From assembly GCA_900763705.1 (NCBI GenBank), contig CAAFLG010000050.1:25202-89201 (forward strand): 64,000 nucleotides of DNA. Reading direction: 5' to 3'. The position numbers and the translations under genes were made by a program. This stretch comes from an uncultured Oscillospiraceae bacterium. GTDB lineage: Bacteria; Bacillota; Clostridia; Oscillospirales; Oscillospiraceae. Positions 7,683 to 15,843 of this stretch are shown piece by piece; position 1 is the first letter of the stretch; the number at the start of each line of letters is the position of its first letter. The notes under the pieces were generated by a model. That model saw nothing but the letters and a program-made list of their open reading frames with translations. It was not told where the DNA came from and did not search any database.

Positions 7683-8825
7683 TCAGATCACCTCGCTGTA
7701 AGAACCGAGATACGAGAAGTCCTCGCAAAGCTCCGGCAGCTCGCCCATGAGCTGGGTGAACTGCGGGGCGTAGACCGAGGTCTCAAGGTCAAAGTAGAAC
7801 ATGAACTCGAAGTTGCGCTCCGGGATGGGGCGGCTTTCGAGCTTATTGAGGTTGACGCCGAGCGCGTAGAAGCGCGAGAGCACCTGATAGAGAGAGCCGG
7901 GGCGGTGCGGCAGCACCACCATGAGGCTCGTGCGGTCGGCGCCGGGGTAGATCTCAAGATCCTTTGCAATGCAGATAAAGCGCGTGAAGTTGTTGCCCTG
8001 ATCCTGCACGGAGGCGGCAAGGTTTTCAAGGCCGTAGAGGTCCATGCACGCGCGCGACGAGAGCGCCGCCACATCGTCTCTCCCGGACTCGGCCACCATG
8101 CGCGCGGCCACGGCAGTATTTTCGCAGCGGATGACCTTCACGTTCGGAAGACCCTGCAAAAAGTGCGCGCACTGGCTGATGGCCTGCTCGTGGGAGTAGA
8201 TCTCGCGGATGTCTTCGATCTTCGCGCCGGGGTTGGCGAGCAGATTGTGGTCGACCTTGATGCGCACCGAGCGCACGATGCGGAAGTTATGGCGCATCAT
8301 GAGGTCGTAGACCGCGTTCACGCTGCCCGCGGTGCTGTTTTCAAGCGGCAGCACCCCGTAGCGGCAAAGGCCCTTTTCAATGGCGGAAAACACCGCCTCG
8401 AAGGAACTGAAAAAGAATGTGCTCGGGCGCTTGAACAGCCGCTCGCACGCCTGCTCGGAATACGCGCCCTCCACGCCCTGACAGGCGACGGCAGCCTCCT
8501 GCGGAAAGAGATGCGGCGTCTTTTCGATCGCCTCGGCGATCTTTTTAGGCAGGTCGCCCTTCGCGCCGAGCAGACAGCTCTGGCGGCTGCGGCTGAGCTC
8601 GAAGATGAGCGAATAGAGCGAGGAAACATATTCGCGCAGATCCTCGGGCGTTTTTTCCATGAGCGTGCGCATCTTTTCCTTTTCGTGGCGCGCGTCGAGC
8701 ACGCGCAGGCCGTTCGCCTGCTTGTAGGCAGCGATCTTCTCCGCCGTTTCCATGCGCTTGGCAAACAGTGCGATCAGCTCATCGTCGATTTGGTCGATCT
8801 CTTTGCGATAATCGTTCAGATCCAT
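7683..8825 (-). CDS. pheA: Bifunctional chorismate mutase / prephenate dehydratase (P-protein)
   Basis: 380 residues: an AroQ-type chorismate mutase at residues 1-90 (YRKEIDQIDDELIALFAKRMETAEKIAAYK), a prephenate dehydratase domain at about 105-290 (VEGAYSEQACERLF, LPLENSTAGSV, and the TRF catalytic motif in NNFTRFICI), and a C-terminal ACT domain (VVLPHRPGSLYQVLSRF, with the phenylalanine-binding ESRP in NKLESRPIPE). It makes phenylpyruvate from chorismate and is expected to be feedback-inhibited by Phe through the ACT domain. It abuts aroEK without a gap and follows aroC after five bases. Confidence 0.95.
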   Translation of the reverse strand: MDLNDYRKEIDQIDDELIALFAKRMETAEKIAAYKQANGLRVLDARHEKEKMRTLMEKTPEDLREYVSSLYSLIFELSRSRQSCLLGAKGDLPKKIAEAIEKTPHLFPQEAAVACQGVEGAYSEQACERLFKRPSTFFFSSFEAVFSAIEKGLCRYGVLPLENSTAGSVNAVYDLMMRHNFRIVRSVRIKVDHNLLANPGAKIEDIREIYSHEQAISQCAHFLQGLPNVKVIRCENTAVAARMVAESGRDDVAALSSRACMDLYGLENLAASVQDQGNNFTRFICIAKDLEIYPGADRTSLMVVLPHRPGSLYQVLSRFYALGVNLNKLESRPIPERNFEFMFYFDLETSVYAPQFTQLMGELPELCEDFSYLGSYSEVI

Positions 8826-8830
8826 ACTTT

Positions 8831-9901
8831 TTACCTCGTTTCCTTCCTGCGCGCGAGCAGCGCGTCATAGACCGCGACGGCGACAGCCGCCTCCACGCAC
8901 GGCACGGCGCGCGGCACGATGCAGGGATCGTGGCGGCCGGTGATGGCGAGTTCCTCGCGCGTTACGCTCTGCAAATTGACGCTTTGCTGCGTGCGCGCGA
9001 TGGACGGCGTCGGCTTGAATGCCGCGCGCAGCACGATGGGCATCCCATCCGTGATGCCGCCGAGGATGCCGCCGCAGTGGTTCGTCTCGGTGACGATCCT
9101 CCCGTTTTCGACCGAAAAAGCGTCGTTGTTCTCGCTGCCGCGCAGCTTCGATGCGCCAAAGCCCGCGCCGAATTCAACGCCCTTGACCGCTGGGATACCG
9201 AAAAGCGCGGCGGCGATGCGATTTTCCATGCCGCCGAACATCGGGTCGCCAAGCCCCGCCGGCGCGCCGAACACGGCACATTCCACCACGCCGCCGACGC
9301 TGTCGCCCTCCTCGCGCGCCTGCGCGATGGCAGCGCGCATTTTTTCGCCGCACGCGTCGCTCACAACAGGAAAGTCCTTCTCCGCCGTGGATGAGGTCAG
9401 TTCTCCTTCGTCGCAAACGCCCGCAATGGAGTCGATGCGGCTCACGACCGCAATGCCCTCACGTGCAAGGAGCTGCATGCAGATGCCGCCCGCGATGCAC
9501 AGCGGCGCGGTGAGTCTTCCGGAAAAGTGCCCGCCGCCCGCGCGGTCCTGATAGCCGCCGTATTTGACCTCGGCGGTGTAATCCGCGTGGCCGGGGCGCG
9601 GCGTAAGGACAAGGTTTTCATAGTCCTGCGAGCGCGTATTCGTGTTGCGGATGATGGCCGTGAGCGGCGCACCGCAGGTATAGCCTTTCACAAGCCCTGA
9701 CAGGATCTCCGGTGCGTCCGCCTCCTTGCGCGGCGTCGACCAGGCGTTTTTGCCCGGCGCGCGGCGGCTTAAAAAGCGCTGAAGCTCGTCCAGATCGACT
9801 TTCTCTCCCGCGGGGATACCCTCGATCGTCACGCCGATGGCGGGAGAATGGGACTGGCCGAAGATCGTCAGTTTCAAATTTTCGCCGTAGGTGCTGCTCA
9901 T
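8831..9901 (-). CDS. aroC: Chorismate synthase
   Basis: 356 residues starting MSSTYGENLKLTIFGQSHSPAIG, the standard chorismate synthase N-terminus. Further motifs: RRAPGKNAWSTPRKEAD, RPGHADYTAEVKYGGYQDRAGGGHFSGR (FMN and substrate binding) and CGGILGGITDGMPIV. It converts EPSP to chorismate using reduced FMN. An in-frame start 63 bases further upstream exists inside aroA, but the ATG at 9901 has an AGGAGAG ribosome site and overlaps the aroA stop by four bases, typical of translational coupling. Confidence 0.96.
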   Translation of the reverse strand: MSSTYGENLKLTIFGQSHSPAIGVTIEGIPAGEKVDLDELQRFLSRRAPGKNAWSTPRKEADAPEILSGLVKGYTCGAPLTAIIRNTNTRSQDYENLVLTPRPGHADYTAEVKYGGYQDRAGGGHFSGRLTAPLCIAGGICMQLLAREGIAVVSRIDSIAGVCDEGELTSSTAEKDFPVVSDACGEKMRAAIAQAREEGDSVGGVVECAVFGAPAGLGDPMFGGMENRIAAALFGIPAVKGVEFGAGFGASKLRGSENNDAFSVENGRIVTETNHCGGILGGITDGMPIVLRAAFKPTPSIARTQQSVNLQSVTREELAITGRHDPCIVPRAVPCVEAAVAVAVYDALLARRKETR

Positions 9902-11154
9902 AAGCCCTCTCCTTTCAAGCTGCCGTAGTCCTCCCAGAAGCGTGGGTAGGACTTGGCAACGCAAGCGTCATTGTCAACCGTGACCTCGCCCGTCGCGGCG
10001 CAGGCGGCGACGGCGGCGGACATTGCAAGGCGGTGGTCGTTCTGCGTTTGGATCCCGCCGCTGTGCAGCGCGGGCACGCCCGTGATGACCATGCCGTCTT
10101 CTTTTTCCTCGACGCGCCCGCCGAGTGCGCGCAGCAGGTTTGCTGTGCTCTGCAATCGGTCGGATTCCTTGAGGCGCAGGCGGTAGGCGTTTTCGACCCT
10201 CGTCTCCCCCGCCGCGACCGATGCGACCACGCTCAAAACGGGGACGAGATCGGGGATGGGCGATGCGTCGATCGTCACGCCGCGCAGCGCGCCGCGCCGG
10301 ACCGTCACGGCGCTTTCCTCCTCACTGACCTCCGCGCCGAACGCGCGCAGGACGTCCAGCACGCCGCGGTCGCCCTGTAAGGACTTAAGGTTCAGTCCCT
10401 CGACGCGAACACCGCCTTTCGCGAGCGCGCCCATGCAGAGGAAGAACGCCGCGTTTGACCAGTCGCCCTCGACGGCCGTGCGCATGGGCAGACGGAAGCG
10501 CTGCCCGCCGGGAATCGCGTAAGACGCGCCGTTTTTCGAGAATTCGACGCCGGAGAGCCTCAACGCGTCCTCCGTCATCGCGACATAGGCCGCGGATTCA
10601 AGCGTGCCCGTCACCGTGAGGCGGCTCTCGCCCGCGATGTGCGGCAGGGCCATCAGAAGCCCTGAAATGTACTGTGAGGACACATTGCCCGCAATTTCAT
10701 AGTCCCCCGCTTGCAGCTGCCCGCTGCACAAAAGAAGGTCTCCGTCCTCGGATAGCGTCATGCCGTGCGCGGTCAGCACGCCATCCAGCGGGGCGAGCGG
10801 GCGCTGGGGCAGCCGCCCCTCGCGGTGGAATACCGCCTGCGCGCCGAGCGCGCCGACAACAGGCAGCAGAAAGCGAAGCGTCGACCCGCTCTCGCCGCAA
10901 TAAAGCTCGCAGCGCCACTCGGGGACTTTTTTGATCGGCGAGACAAGAAAGCCCGTCGCCGTTTCCTCGACCGCCGCGCCGAGCGCGCGGAGGCACTTGG
11001 CCGTGGCCGCGATGTCGGCAGAGATGCCGTCGCAGACGACTTCCGTCTTTTCTTCACCGAGCACCGCACAGATGAGAAGCCTGTGCGCCTGCGATTTGGA
11101 GGCCGGGATATGCACGCGCCCCGTGCGCGCGCCGCAGGGAATCGTTCGTTTCAT
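9898..11154 (-). CDS. aroA: 3-phosphoshikimate 1-carboxyvinyltransferase (EPSP synthase)
   Basis: 418 residues. The N-terminal PASKSQAHRLLICAVLG carries the substrate-binding Lys/Ser, followed by YCGESGSTLRFLLPVVGALG, GDWSNAAFFLCMGAL, IPDLVPVLSVVAS and RLRLKESDRLQSTANLLRALG, which are characteristic of EPSP synthase. It joins shikimate-3-phosphate with PEP. It overlaps aroB at its start and aroC at its end, both by four bases, in the middle of the aro operon. Confidence 0.95.
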   Translation of the reverse strand: MKRTIPCGARTGRVHIPASKSQAHRLLICAVLGEEKTEVVCDGISADIAATAKCLRALGAAVEETATGFLVSPIKKVPEWRCELYCGESGSTLRFLLPVVGALGAQAVFHREGRLPQRPLAPLDGVLTAHGMTLSEDGDLLLCSGQLQAGDYEIAGNVSSQYISGLLMALPHIAGESRLTVTGTLESAAYVAMTEDALRLSGVEFSKNGASYAIPGGQRFRLPMRTAVEGDWSNAAFFLCMGALAKGGVRVEGLNLKSLQGDRGVLDVLRAFGAEVSEEESAVTVRRGALRGVTIDASPIPDLVPVLSVVASVAAGETRVENAYRLRLKESDRLQSTANLLRALGGRVEEKEDGMVITGVPALHSGGIQTQNDHRLAMSAAVAACAATGEVTVDNDACVAKSYPRFWEDYGSLKGEGL

Positions 11155-12209
11155 CGGATGCCACCGTCCTGCATCCAGTCGCGCAGCGCCTCGACTGGGA
11201 TCGTCCCCACGCGCACCTGACCGATCTTCTCCGGCACGATGAGGTGCATCTTGCCGCCGGAGATCTTTTTGTCGACCAGCTCCGCTTCATAGAGTTTGTC
11301 GAGCGCATAGCCCGTTTCCGTCGGCAGGCCGTAGCGGTGCAGAATGTTCAAAAGGCGCCGCAGCGTTTCCTCGCCGCAGATGCGGCGCCTGACCGCCGCG
11401 CGCGTGACCGTCGCCATGCCGATGGCGACCGCCTCGCCGTGCAGGAGGGAAAAATCGCTGCACTGCTCCACCGCGTGGCCGAAGGTGTGGCCCAGATTCA
11501 GCGTGCGGCGGCGGCCGAGGTCGTACTCGTCCGCGCCGACGATGTCGCGCTTCATCTGCACGCAGACCTCGATCACATGCTCATACTGCTCGCGCACGGG
11601 TGTTTCGTCGAGTTCTTCGAAAAACGCCGCGTTACCGAGCATCGCGTATTTGATGATCTCGGCACAGCCGCAGCGGTACTGCTCCTCGGGGAGCGATTCG
11701 AGCGTGTCGGGGTCGCAGAGAACGAGGCAGGGCTGATAAAAGCTGCCCGCCTGATTCTTGCCCGTAGGCAGATCGACGGCCGTCTTGCCGCCGACGGATG
11801 AATCCACCGCCGCAAGCAGCGTCGTCGGGATCTGGGCAAAGCCCATGCCGCGCTGGTATGTCGCCGCGGCAAAGCCCGCAAGGTCGCCCACCACGCCGCC
11901 GCCGAGCGCCACGACCACATCACTGCGGCTGAATCGGTGCTCGCCGAGAAAGTGCAGGACAGCTGCGTAGGTCGAGAGGTTCTTGCTCTCCTCGCCCGCC
12001 GGGAAAGTAAAGGCATGGACGCGGTAGCCCGCCTTTTCAAGTGCCTTGATCGTCCGCTCGCCGTAGAGCGAAAAAACCGTCTCGTCCGACACGACCGCCG
12101 CCATGCCCGGCGCGCTGACCCTGGATAAAAACTCGCCCGCGCGGTCGAGCAGTCCGCGCTCTACAAGCACATCGTACTCGCGCGAGGCCTTGATATGGAT
12201 GCTTCGCAT
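11151..12209 (-). CDS. aroB: 3-dehydroquinate synthase
   Basis: 352 residues. NAD and metal-binding motifs are present: VVALGGGVVGDLAGFAAATYQRG, IPTTLLAAVDSSVGGKTAVDLPTGKNQAG, GCAEIIKYAML, LNLGHTFGHAVEQ and LHGEAVAIGM (zinc-binding Glu/His). It cyclises DAHP to 3-dehydroquinate. Its ATG overlaps the tyrA stop as TGATG, and it overlaps aroA by four bases. The next enzyme of the pathway, dehydroquinate dehydratase, is not in this operon. Confidence 0.96.
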   Translation of the reverse strand: MRSIHIKASREYDVLVERGLLDRAGEFLSRVSAPGMAAVVSDETVFSLYGERTIKALEKAGYRVHAFTFPAGEESKNLSTYAAVLHFLGEHRFSRSDVVVALGGGVVGDLAGFAAATYQRGMGFAQIPTTLLAAVDSSVGGKTAVDLPTGKNQAGSFYQPCLVLCDPDTLESLPEEQYRCGCAEIIKYAMLGNAAFFEELDETPVREQYEHVIEVCVQMKRDIVGADEYDLGRRRTLNLGHTFGHAVEQCSDFSLLHGEAVAIGMATVTRAAVRRRICGEETLRRLLNILHRYGLPTETGYALDKLYEAELVDKKISGGKMHLIVPEKIGQVRVGTIPVEALRDWMQDGGIR

Positions 12210-13039
12210 CAGCCGTCCACCTCTTCCTTTCTCTTTTTGCCCTCGTCCAGAAGTCGGATAAGGGTCTCTTCGTCGTCATTTTCCATGGCGGTCTTGTATT
12301 CGCTCAGGTGCTCGATGTAGCAGTCGATCTCCTTGAGCAGGAATTCCTTGTTTTCCATGAAGAGCTCCGCCCACATGTGCGGCGCGAGCCACGCAACGCG
12401 CGTCATGTCCTTGTAGCTGCCGGCGGAAAAGCCCTTGTGCTTCTTTGCCGTGGGACTCTTAATATAAGCGTTTGAGGCCACGTGCGCAAGCTGCGAGGTG
12501 AAGGCGATCATCTCGTCGTGCTGCTCGGCAGTCGTAACGGAGTAGCTCCCAAAGCCCGCGGGCGAGAGCAGGTCTTTCACATGGCTGAGTAATTCAATGT
12601 CGTCAAAGCGCGGCGGCACGAGCACCATCGGCGCGCCCACGAAGAGGTTCGCCTTAGCGTACTTGAAGCCCGAGAACTGCGTGCCCGCCATTGGGTGACC
12701 GCCAAGGTACGTAATGCCGTACTGCTCGGCGATGGGAAAGCACGCCGCACAGACCGTGCGCTTTGTGCCGCAGCAGTCGATGACGATCGTGTGAGAGGCG
12801 ATCTTCGGCGCGTTTTTCCGGAGCCATTCGACCGCCGCCGCGGGGCAGACCGCCAGCAGAATGAGGTCACATTCCGCCATTGTTCCGTCGGTAAGTTCTT
12901 CGTCCACCGCGCCGCTGATGACGGCAAACGACAGCACGTCCCGGTCAATGTCCTGCGCGAGCACGCGCTCGCCTGCAGCATGGTAGGCCTTGGCAAATGA
13001 GCCGCCGATGAGGCCGAGGCCAACGATCCCGACGGTCAT
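12209..13039 (-). CDS. tyrA: Prephenate dehydrogenase
   Basis: 276 residues: Rossmann start [18 protein letters not shown], the conserved [15 protein letters not shown], and ISH-region equivalents [13 protein letters not shown]. It oxidatively decarboxylates prephenate to 4-hydroxyphenylpyruvate for Tyr. There is no ACT domain after the catalytic region, so allosteric control by Tyr would have to act elsewhere, for example on AroF or by attenuation. Translationally coupled to aroF (ATGA overlap) and aroB (TGATG). Confidence 0.93.
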   Translation of the reverse strand: MTVGIVGLGLIGGSFAKAYHAAGERVLAQDIDRDVLSFAVISGAVDEELTDGTMAECDLILLAVCPAAAVEWLRKNAPKIASHTIVIDCCGTKRTVCAACFPIAEQYGITYLGGHPMAGTQFSGFKYAKANLFVGAPMVLVPPRFDDIELLSHVKDLLSPAGFGSYSVTTAEQHDEMIAFTSQLAHVASNAYIKSPTAKKHKGFSAGSYKDMTRVAWLAPHMWAELFMENKEFLLKEIDCYIEHLSEYKTAMENDDEETLIRLLDEGKKRKEEVDG

Positions 13040-14040
13040 TGCGCCACCGCCTCTCTCACGCGGCGCACGGCCTTGGCAAGATCATCGTACTGCTCGGGGC
13101 GCAGCGACTGCGCGCCGTCGCACAGCGCGTGCATGGGATCGTTGTGCACCTCGATGATGAGCCCGTCGCTGCCGCAGGCGGCCGCGGCCAGCGCCATGGG
13201 GCGCACAAGGCGCGCGATGCCGGTAGCGTGGCTCGGGTCGACGATGACGGGCAGGTGCGTCAGCTCCTTGAGCATCGGCACGGCCGCAAGGTCGAGCGTA
13301 TTTCTCGTGTAGTCGTCGTAGGTGCGGATGCCGCGCTCGCAGAGGATGACCTGCTCGTTGCCGCCGGCCATGATGTACTCCGCGCTCATCAAAAGCTCCT
13401 TGAGGGTGCTGGCAAGGCCGCGCTTTAAGAGGATGGGCTTGCGAAGCCTGCCGAGCTCGCGCAGCAGGTCAAAGTTCTGCATGTTGCGCGCGCCGACCTG
13501 AATGAGGTCGACATCTTCAAAAAGCGGCAGGTAGTCCGTGCCCATGATCTCGGTCACGATGGGAAGCCCCGTCTCCTTTCGGGCGAGCTTCAAAAGCTCG
13601 ATGCCCTCGGCCTTGAGTCCCTGAAAATCATAGGGCGAGGTGCGGGGCTTGAACGCGCCGCCGCGCAGCATGTTTGCGCCCGATGCCTTCACAGCCTTGG
13701 CGACCGCCACGATCTGCTCCTCGGATTCGACCGAGCAGGGCCCTGCGATCATGCAGAAATTCCCGCCGCCGATCTTCACATCGCCCACCTGAACGATCAT
13801 ATCGGCCGGGTGGAACTTGCGGTTGCAGCACTTGAAAGGCTCCGTCACGCGCTTGACGGAGTCGACGATGCTCAAACTTTCGATGAGATCCATGTCAACG
13901 CGCGCCGTATCGCCGATCAGTCCCAGCACGGTCTGATACGCGCCCTCGGAAATATGCACACCAAGGCCCTGATTCTTGAGCCAGCCGATGAGCTGCTCGC
14001 GCTTGTCCAGTTCTGCCCCATGCTTGAGTACGACGATCAT
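13036..14040 (-). CDS. aroF: 3-deoxy-7-phosphoheptulonate synthase (DAHP synthase, type I-beta)
   Basis: 334 residues. Residues 1-70 form the ferredoxin-like regulatory domain typical of the type I-beta enzymes of Firmicutes and Thermotoga ([20 protein letters not shown]). The catalytic barrel follows with [47 protein letters not shown] and VDPSHATG. It condenses PEP and erythrose-4-phosphate, the committed step. The start is ATG 14040 with AAGGAGG before it; a longer frame to 14118 would run through the attenuator hairpin and is rejected. First gene of the operon, downstream of the Phe/Tyr leader. Confidence 0.95.
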   Translation of the reverse strand: MIVVLKHGAELDKREQLIGWLKNQGLGVHISEGAYQTVLGLIGDTARVDMDLIESLSIVDSVKRVTEPFKCCNRKFHPADMIVQVGDVKIGGGNFCMIAGPCSVESEEQIVAVAKAVKASGANMLRGGAFKPRTSPYDFQGLKAEGIELLKLARKETGLPIVTEIMGTDYLPLFEDVDLIQVGARNMQNFDLLRELGRLRKPILLKRGLASTLKELLMSAEYIMAGGNEQVILCERGIRTYDDYTRNTLDLAAVPMLKELTHLPVIVDPSHATGIARLVRPMALAAAACGSDGLIIEVHNDPMHALCDGAQSLRPEQYDDLAKAVRRVREAVAQ

Positions 14041-14081
14041 AATAACATCCTCCTTAAATAAACTGCAAAATTGCCGCAACG

Positions 14082-14116
14082 AAAAAATGCGGCACAGGCC
14101 TAACCTGTGCCGCATC
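14082..14116 (-). terminator. Attenuator terminator in the aro operon leader
   Basis: On the minus strand a perfect 12-bp stem (ATGCGGCACAGG 14115-14104 with CCTGTGCCGCAT 14098-14087), loop TTAGG, and six T residues (14087-14082) precede aroF. Its 5' arm can instead pair with bases 14167-14151 immediately after the leader peptide stop, which would form an antiterminator. Confidence 0.88.
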
Positions 14117-14150
14117 AAGCAATCTCTTCTCAGAGCCTTTTTTGCATCTT

Positions 14151-14189
14151 TGCATCACAAATTAGCCTTACTACGAATCCATAGTAAAG
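14151..14189 (-). promoter_or_regulatory. Antiterminator strand and leader pause hairpin of the aro attenuator
   Basis: Bases 14165-14156 (CTAATTTGTG) pair over ten positions, two of them G-U, with CACAGGTTAG at 14109-14100. After one mismatch the pairing continues for four more positions (14154-14151 with 14111-14114). A separate 10-bp hairpin with loop GATT spans 14189-14166 and overlaps the end of the leader reading frame. A ribosome finishing the leader would cover the 5' part of the antiterminator strand; one stalled at the Tyr/Phe codons would leave it free. Confidence 0.75.
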
Positions 14190-14224
14190 TAATAATAGTA
14201 TGCAAAAACGAAAATGCTCTTCAT
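14171..14224 (-). CDS. Phe/Tyr-rich leader peptide of the aro operon (17 aa)
   Basis: ATG at 14224, stop TAG ending at 14171, product MKSIFVFAYYYYFTMDS. Seven of 17 residues are Phe or Tyr, including four consecutive Tyr codons, and there is no Trp. This fits an operon that makes Phe and Tyr and carries no trp genes. A GGAG ribosome site stands ten bases before the ATG, and a consensus promoter places the transcript start about 30 bases upstream. The reading frame is followed by mutually exclusive antiterminator and terminator structures, so its role is inferred to be ribosome-mediated sensing of charged tRNA-Tyr and tRNA-Phe. Confidence 0.85.
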   Translation of the reverse strand: MKSIFVFAYYYYFTMDS

Positions 14225-14261
14225 CTTTGAGGTTCTCCGTTCGTGGAACTTTGTTGCCCTC

Positions 14262-14290
14262 AGTATAAGAGCCTCCATCCCGATTGTCAA
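14262..14290 (-). promoter_or_regulatory. Consensus promoter of the aro operon
   Basis: On the minus strand TTGACA (14290-14285), 17-base spacer, TATACT (14267-14262). Transcription would start near 14255, giving a leader of about 215 bases before aroF. Confidence 0.85.
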
Positions 14291-14511
14291 CCGCATAATT
14301 TTACATTTTTTCACGCCGGGCAAATTTTCGTTGAAAAGTACGCCCTTTCTCCAAAGGCACTCCGGTGGAATTCAGCAATTTACACCAAGTCCCGCGTCTT
14401 TTTTTCTCTCTTCCGCCGCTGCGAAAACGCGCCTCACGCGGCGCGGCAAAGCAAAGCTGCATACTTTCTCATCTCTTTTTTTGCCGCGCTGTTTTTCCGG
14501 GATTTTGGCTC
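14291..14511. other. Intergenic region between divergent aro and pyr promoters
   Basis: About 220 AT-richer bases separating the two divergent promoters. I see no open frame with a ribosome site, no terminator and no riboswitch fold in it. Confidence 0.6.
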
Positions 14512-14540
14512 TTGACATTCGACAAATAATCCCGTATAAT
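14512..14540 (+). promoter_or_regulatory. Consensus promoter of the pyrimidine operon
   Basis: TTGACA (14512-14517), exactly 17 bases, TATAAT (14535-14540): a perfect consensus. Only about 25 bases separate the expected transcript start from the pyrC ATG, leaving no room for a PyrR-type attenuator. Confidence 0.9.
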
Positions 14541-14571
14541 GCACCGAAAACAACACAAGGAGGAAATGAAA

Positions 14572-15843
14572 ATGCGCTATCTTCTGAAAAATGCACAGTT
14601 TTTTTCGCAGGGCGTGTTTCATTTAGCGGACGTGTTTCTTTCGGACGGAAAAATCGCTTCTATTGGCAATGGTGTTTCCCGTTCCGATGATACTATTGTT
14701 ATTGATATTTCTAATATGGTTTTGTTTCCCGGTTTCGTTGATGTTCATGTTCATCTTCGTGAGCCGGGATTTTCTTATAAAGAGACCATCCGCTCCGGCA
14801 CACTGGCCGCTGCGCACGGCGGCTTCGCCCACGTTGCCGCCATGCCGAACCTGAACCCCGTGCCCGACTGCGCCGAATCGCTCGCGCTCCAGCGCGCGCT
14901 CATCGAGAAGGACGCCCTCGTCCATGTGCATCCCTACGGGGCGATCACGGTCGGCGAGAAGGGCGAGCAGCTCGCGGACCTTGCGGGCATGGCGCAGGAC
15001 GTCATCGCCTTTTCCGACGACGGGCGCGGCGTGCAGTCCGAGAGCATGATGCGTCAGGCGATGGCCGAGTGCCGCCGCCTCGGCAAGATCCTTGCCGCGC
15101 ACTGCGAGGACAACTCCCTGCTCCGCGGCGGCTACATCCACGACGGCGCGTATGCCCGAGCCCACGGGCACCGCGGCATCTGCTCGGAGAGCGAGTGGGG
15201 CCAGATCGCGCGCGACGTGAAGCTTGCCGAGGAAACGGGCTGCGCCTACCACGTCTGCCACGTTTCGACCAAGGAAAGCGTCGAGGTCATCCGCGCGGCC
15301 AAGCGCCGCGGCGTGAATGTGACGTGCGAAACAGCGCCGCACTACCTCGCCTTCACGCAGGATGACCTTCAGGAGGACGGACGCTTCAAGATGAATCCTC
15401 CCCTGCGCGATCAGGCCGACCGCGACGCGCTCATCGAGGGGCTTCTGGACGGGACGATCGATATGCTCATCACCGACCATGCGCCCCACAGCCACGAGGA
15501 GAAGGCCAAGGGCCTTGAAAAGAGCGCCATGGGCGTTGTCGGACTGGAAACGTCCTTTGCTGCAAGCTACACGCACCTTGTAAAAAAGGGCATTCTGCCG
15601 CTCGAAAAGCTCGTCGAGCTGATGCACACCGCTCCGATGCGCCGCTTCGGCTGCGGCACGGAGATCGCCGTCGGCCAGCCCGCCGACCTGACCGTATTCG
15701 ACCTCAATAAAACCTATACCGTCGACCCTGAAACATTTTTGACCATGGGGCGCGCAACGCCCTTCGCCGGCACGTGCCTCACCGGTGCGTGCAAGCTGAC
15801 GATGATCGGCGGCGAGATCGTTTGGAAGGAGGACACGCTTTGA
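14572..15843 (+). CDS. pyrC: Dihydroorotase
   Basis: 423 residues of the amidohydrolase fold: metal-binding HVHLREPGFSYKETI (about residue 60), AHCEDNSLL, HVSTKESV, ETAPHYL and ITDHAPH. It cyclises carbamoyl-aspartate to dihydroorotate. AAGGAGG at 14557-14563 fits ATG 14572, rather than the ATG at 14566 (3 bases) or the in-frame start at 14539 inside the promoter. The first ~200 bases of the gene are strikingly T-rich (codons GTT, GAT, CTT, TTT) compared with the GC-rich remainder, with an abrupt change near 14790. First gene of the pyr operon. Confidence 0.95.
   Translation: MRYLLKNAQFFSQGVFHLADVFLSDGKIASIGNGVSRSDDTIVIDISNMVLFPGFVDVHVHLREPGFSYKETIRSGTLAAAHGGFAHVAAMPNLNPVPDCAESLALQRALIEKDALVHVHPYGAITVGEKGEQLADLAGMAQDVIAFSDDGRGVQSESMMRQAMAECRRLGKILAAHCEDNSLLRGGYIHDGAYARAHGHRGICSESEWGQIARDVKLAEETGCAYHVCHVSTKESVEVIRAAKRRGVNVTCETAPHYLAFTQDDLQEDGRFKMNPPLRDQADRDALIEGLLDGTIDMLITDHAPHSHEEKAKGLEKSAMGVVGLETSFAASYTHLVKKGILPLEKLVELMHTAPMRRFGCGTEIAVGQPADLTVFDLNKTYTVDPETFLTMGRATPFAGTCLTGACKLTMIGGEIVWKEDTL

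Noticed and set aside
14041..14118. N-terminal extension of aroF
   Set aside because: It would translate through the terminator hairpin and lacks a ribosome site. The ATG at 14040 has AAGGAGG and gives the family N-terminus.
14041..14260. T-box riboswitch in the aro leader
   Set aside because: No T-box sequence (TGGNACCGCG-like) or specifier-loop fold is visible; the leader peptide with alternative hairpins explains the structure better.
14512..14575. PyrR-type attenuator or other pyrimidine riboswitch upstream of pyrC
   Set aside because: Only about 25 bases separate transcript start and ATG, with no hairpin.
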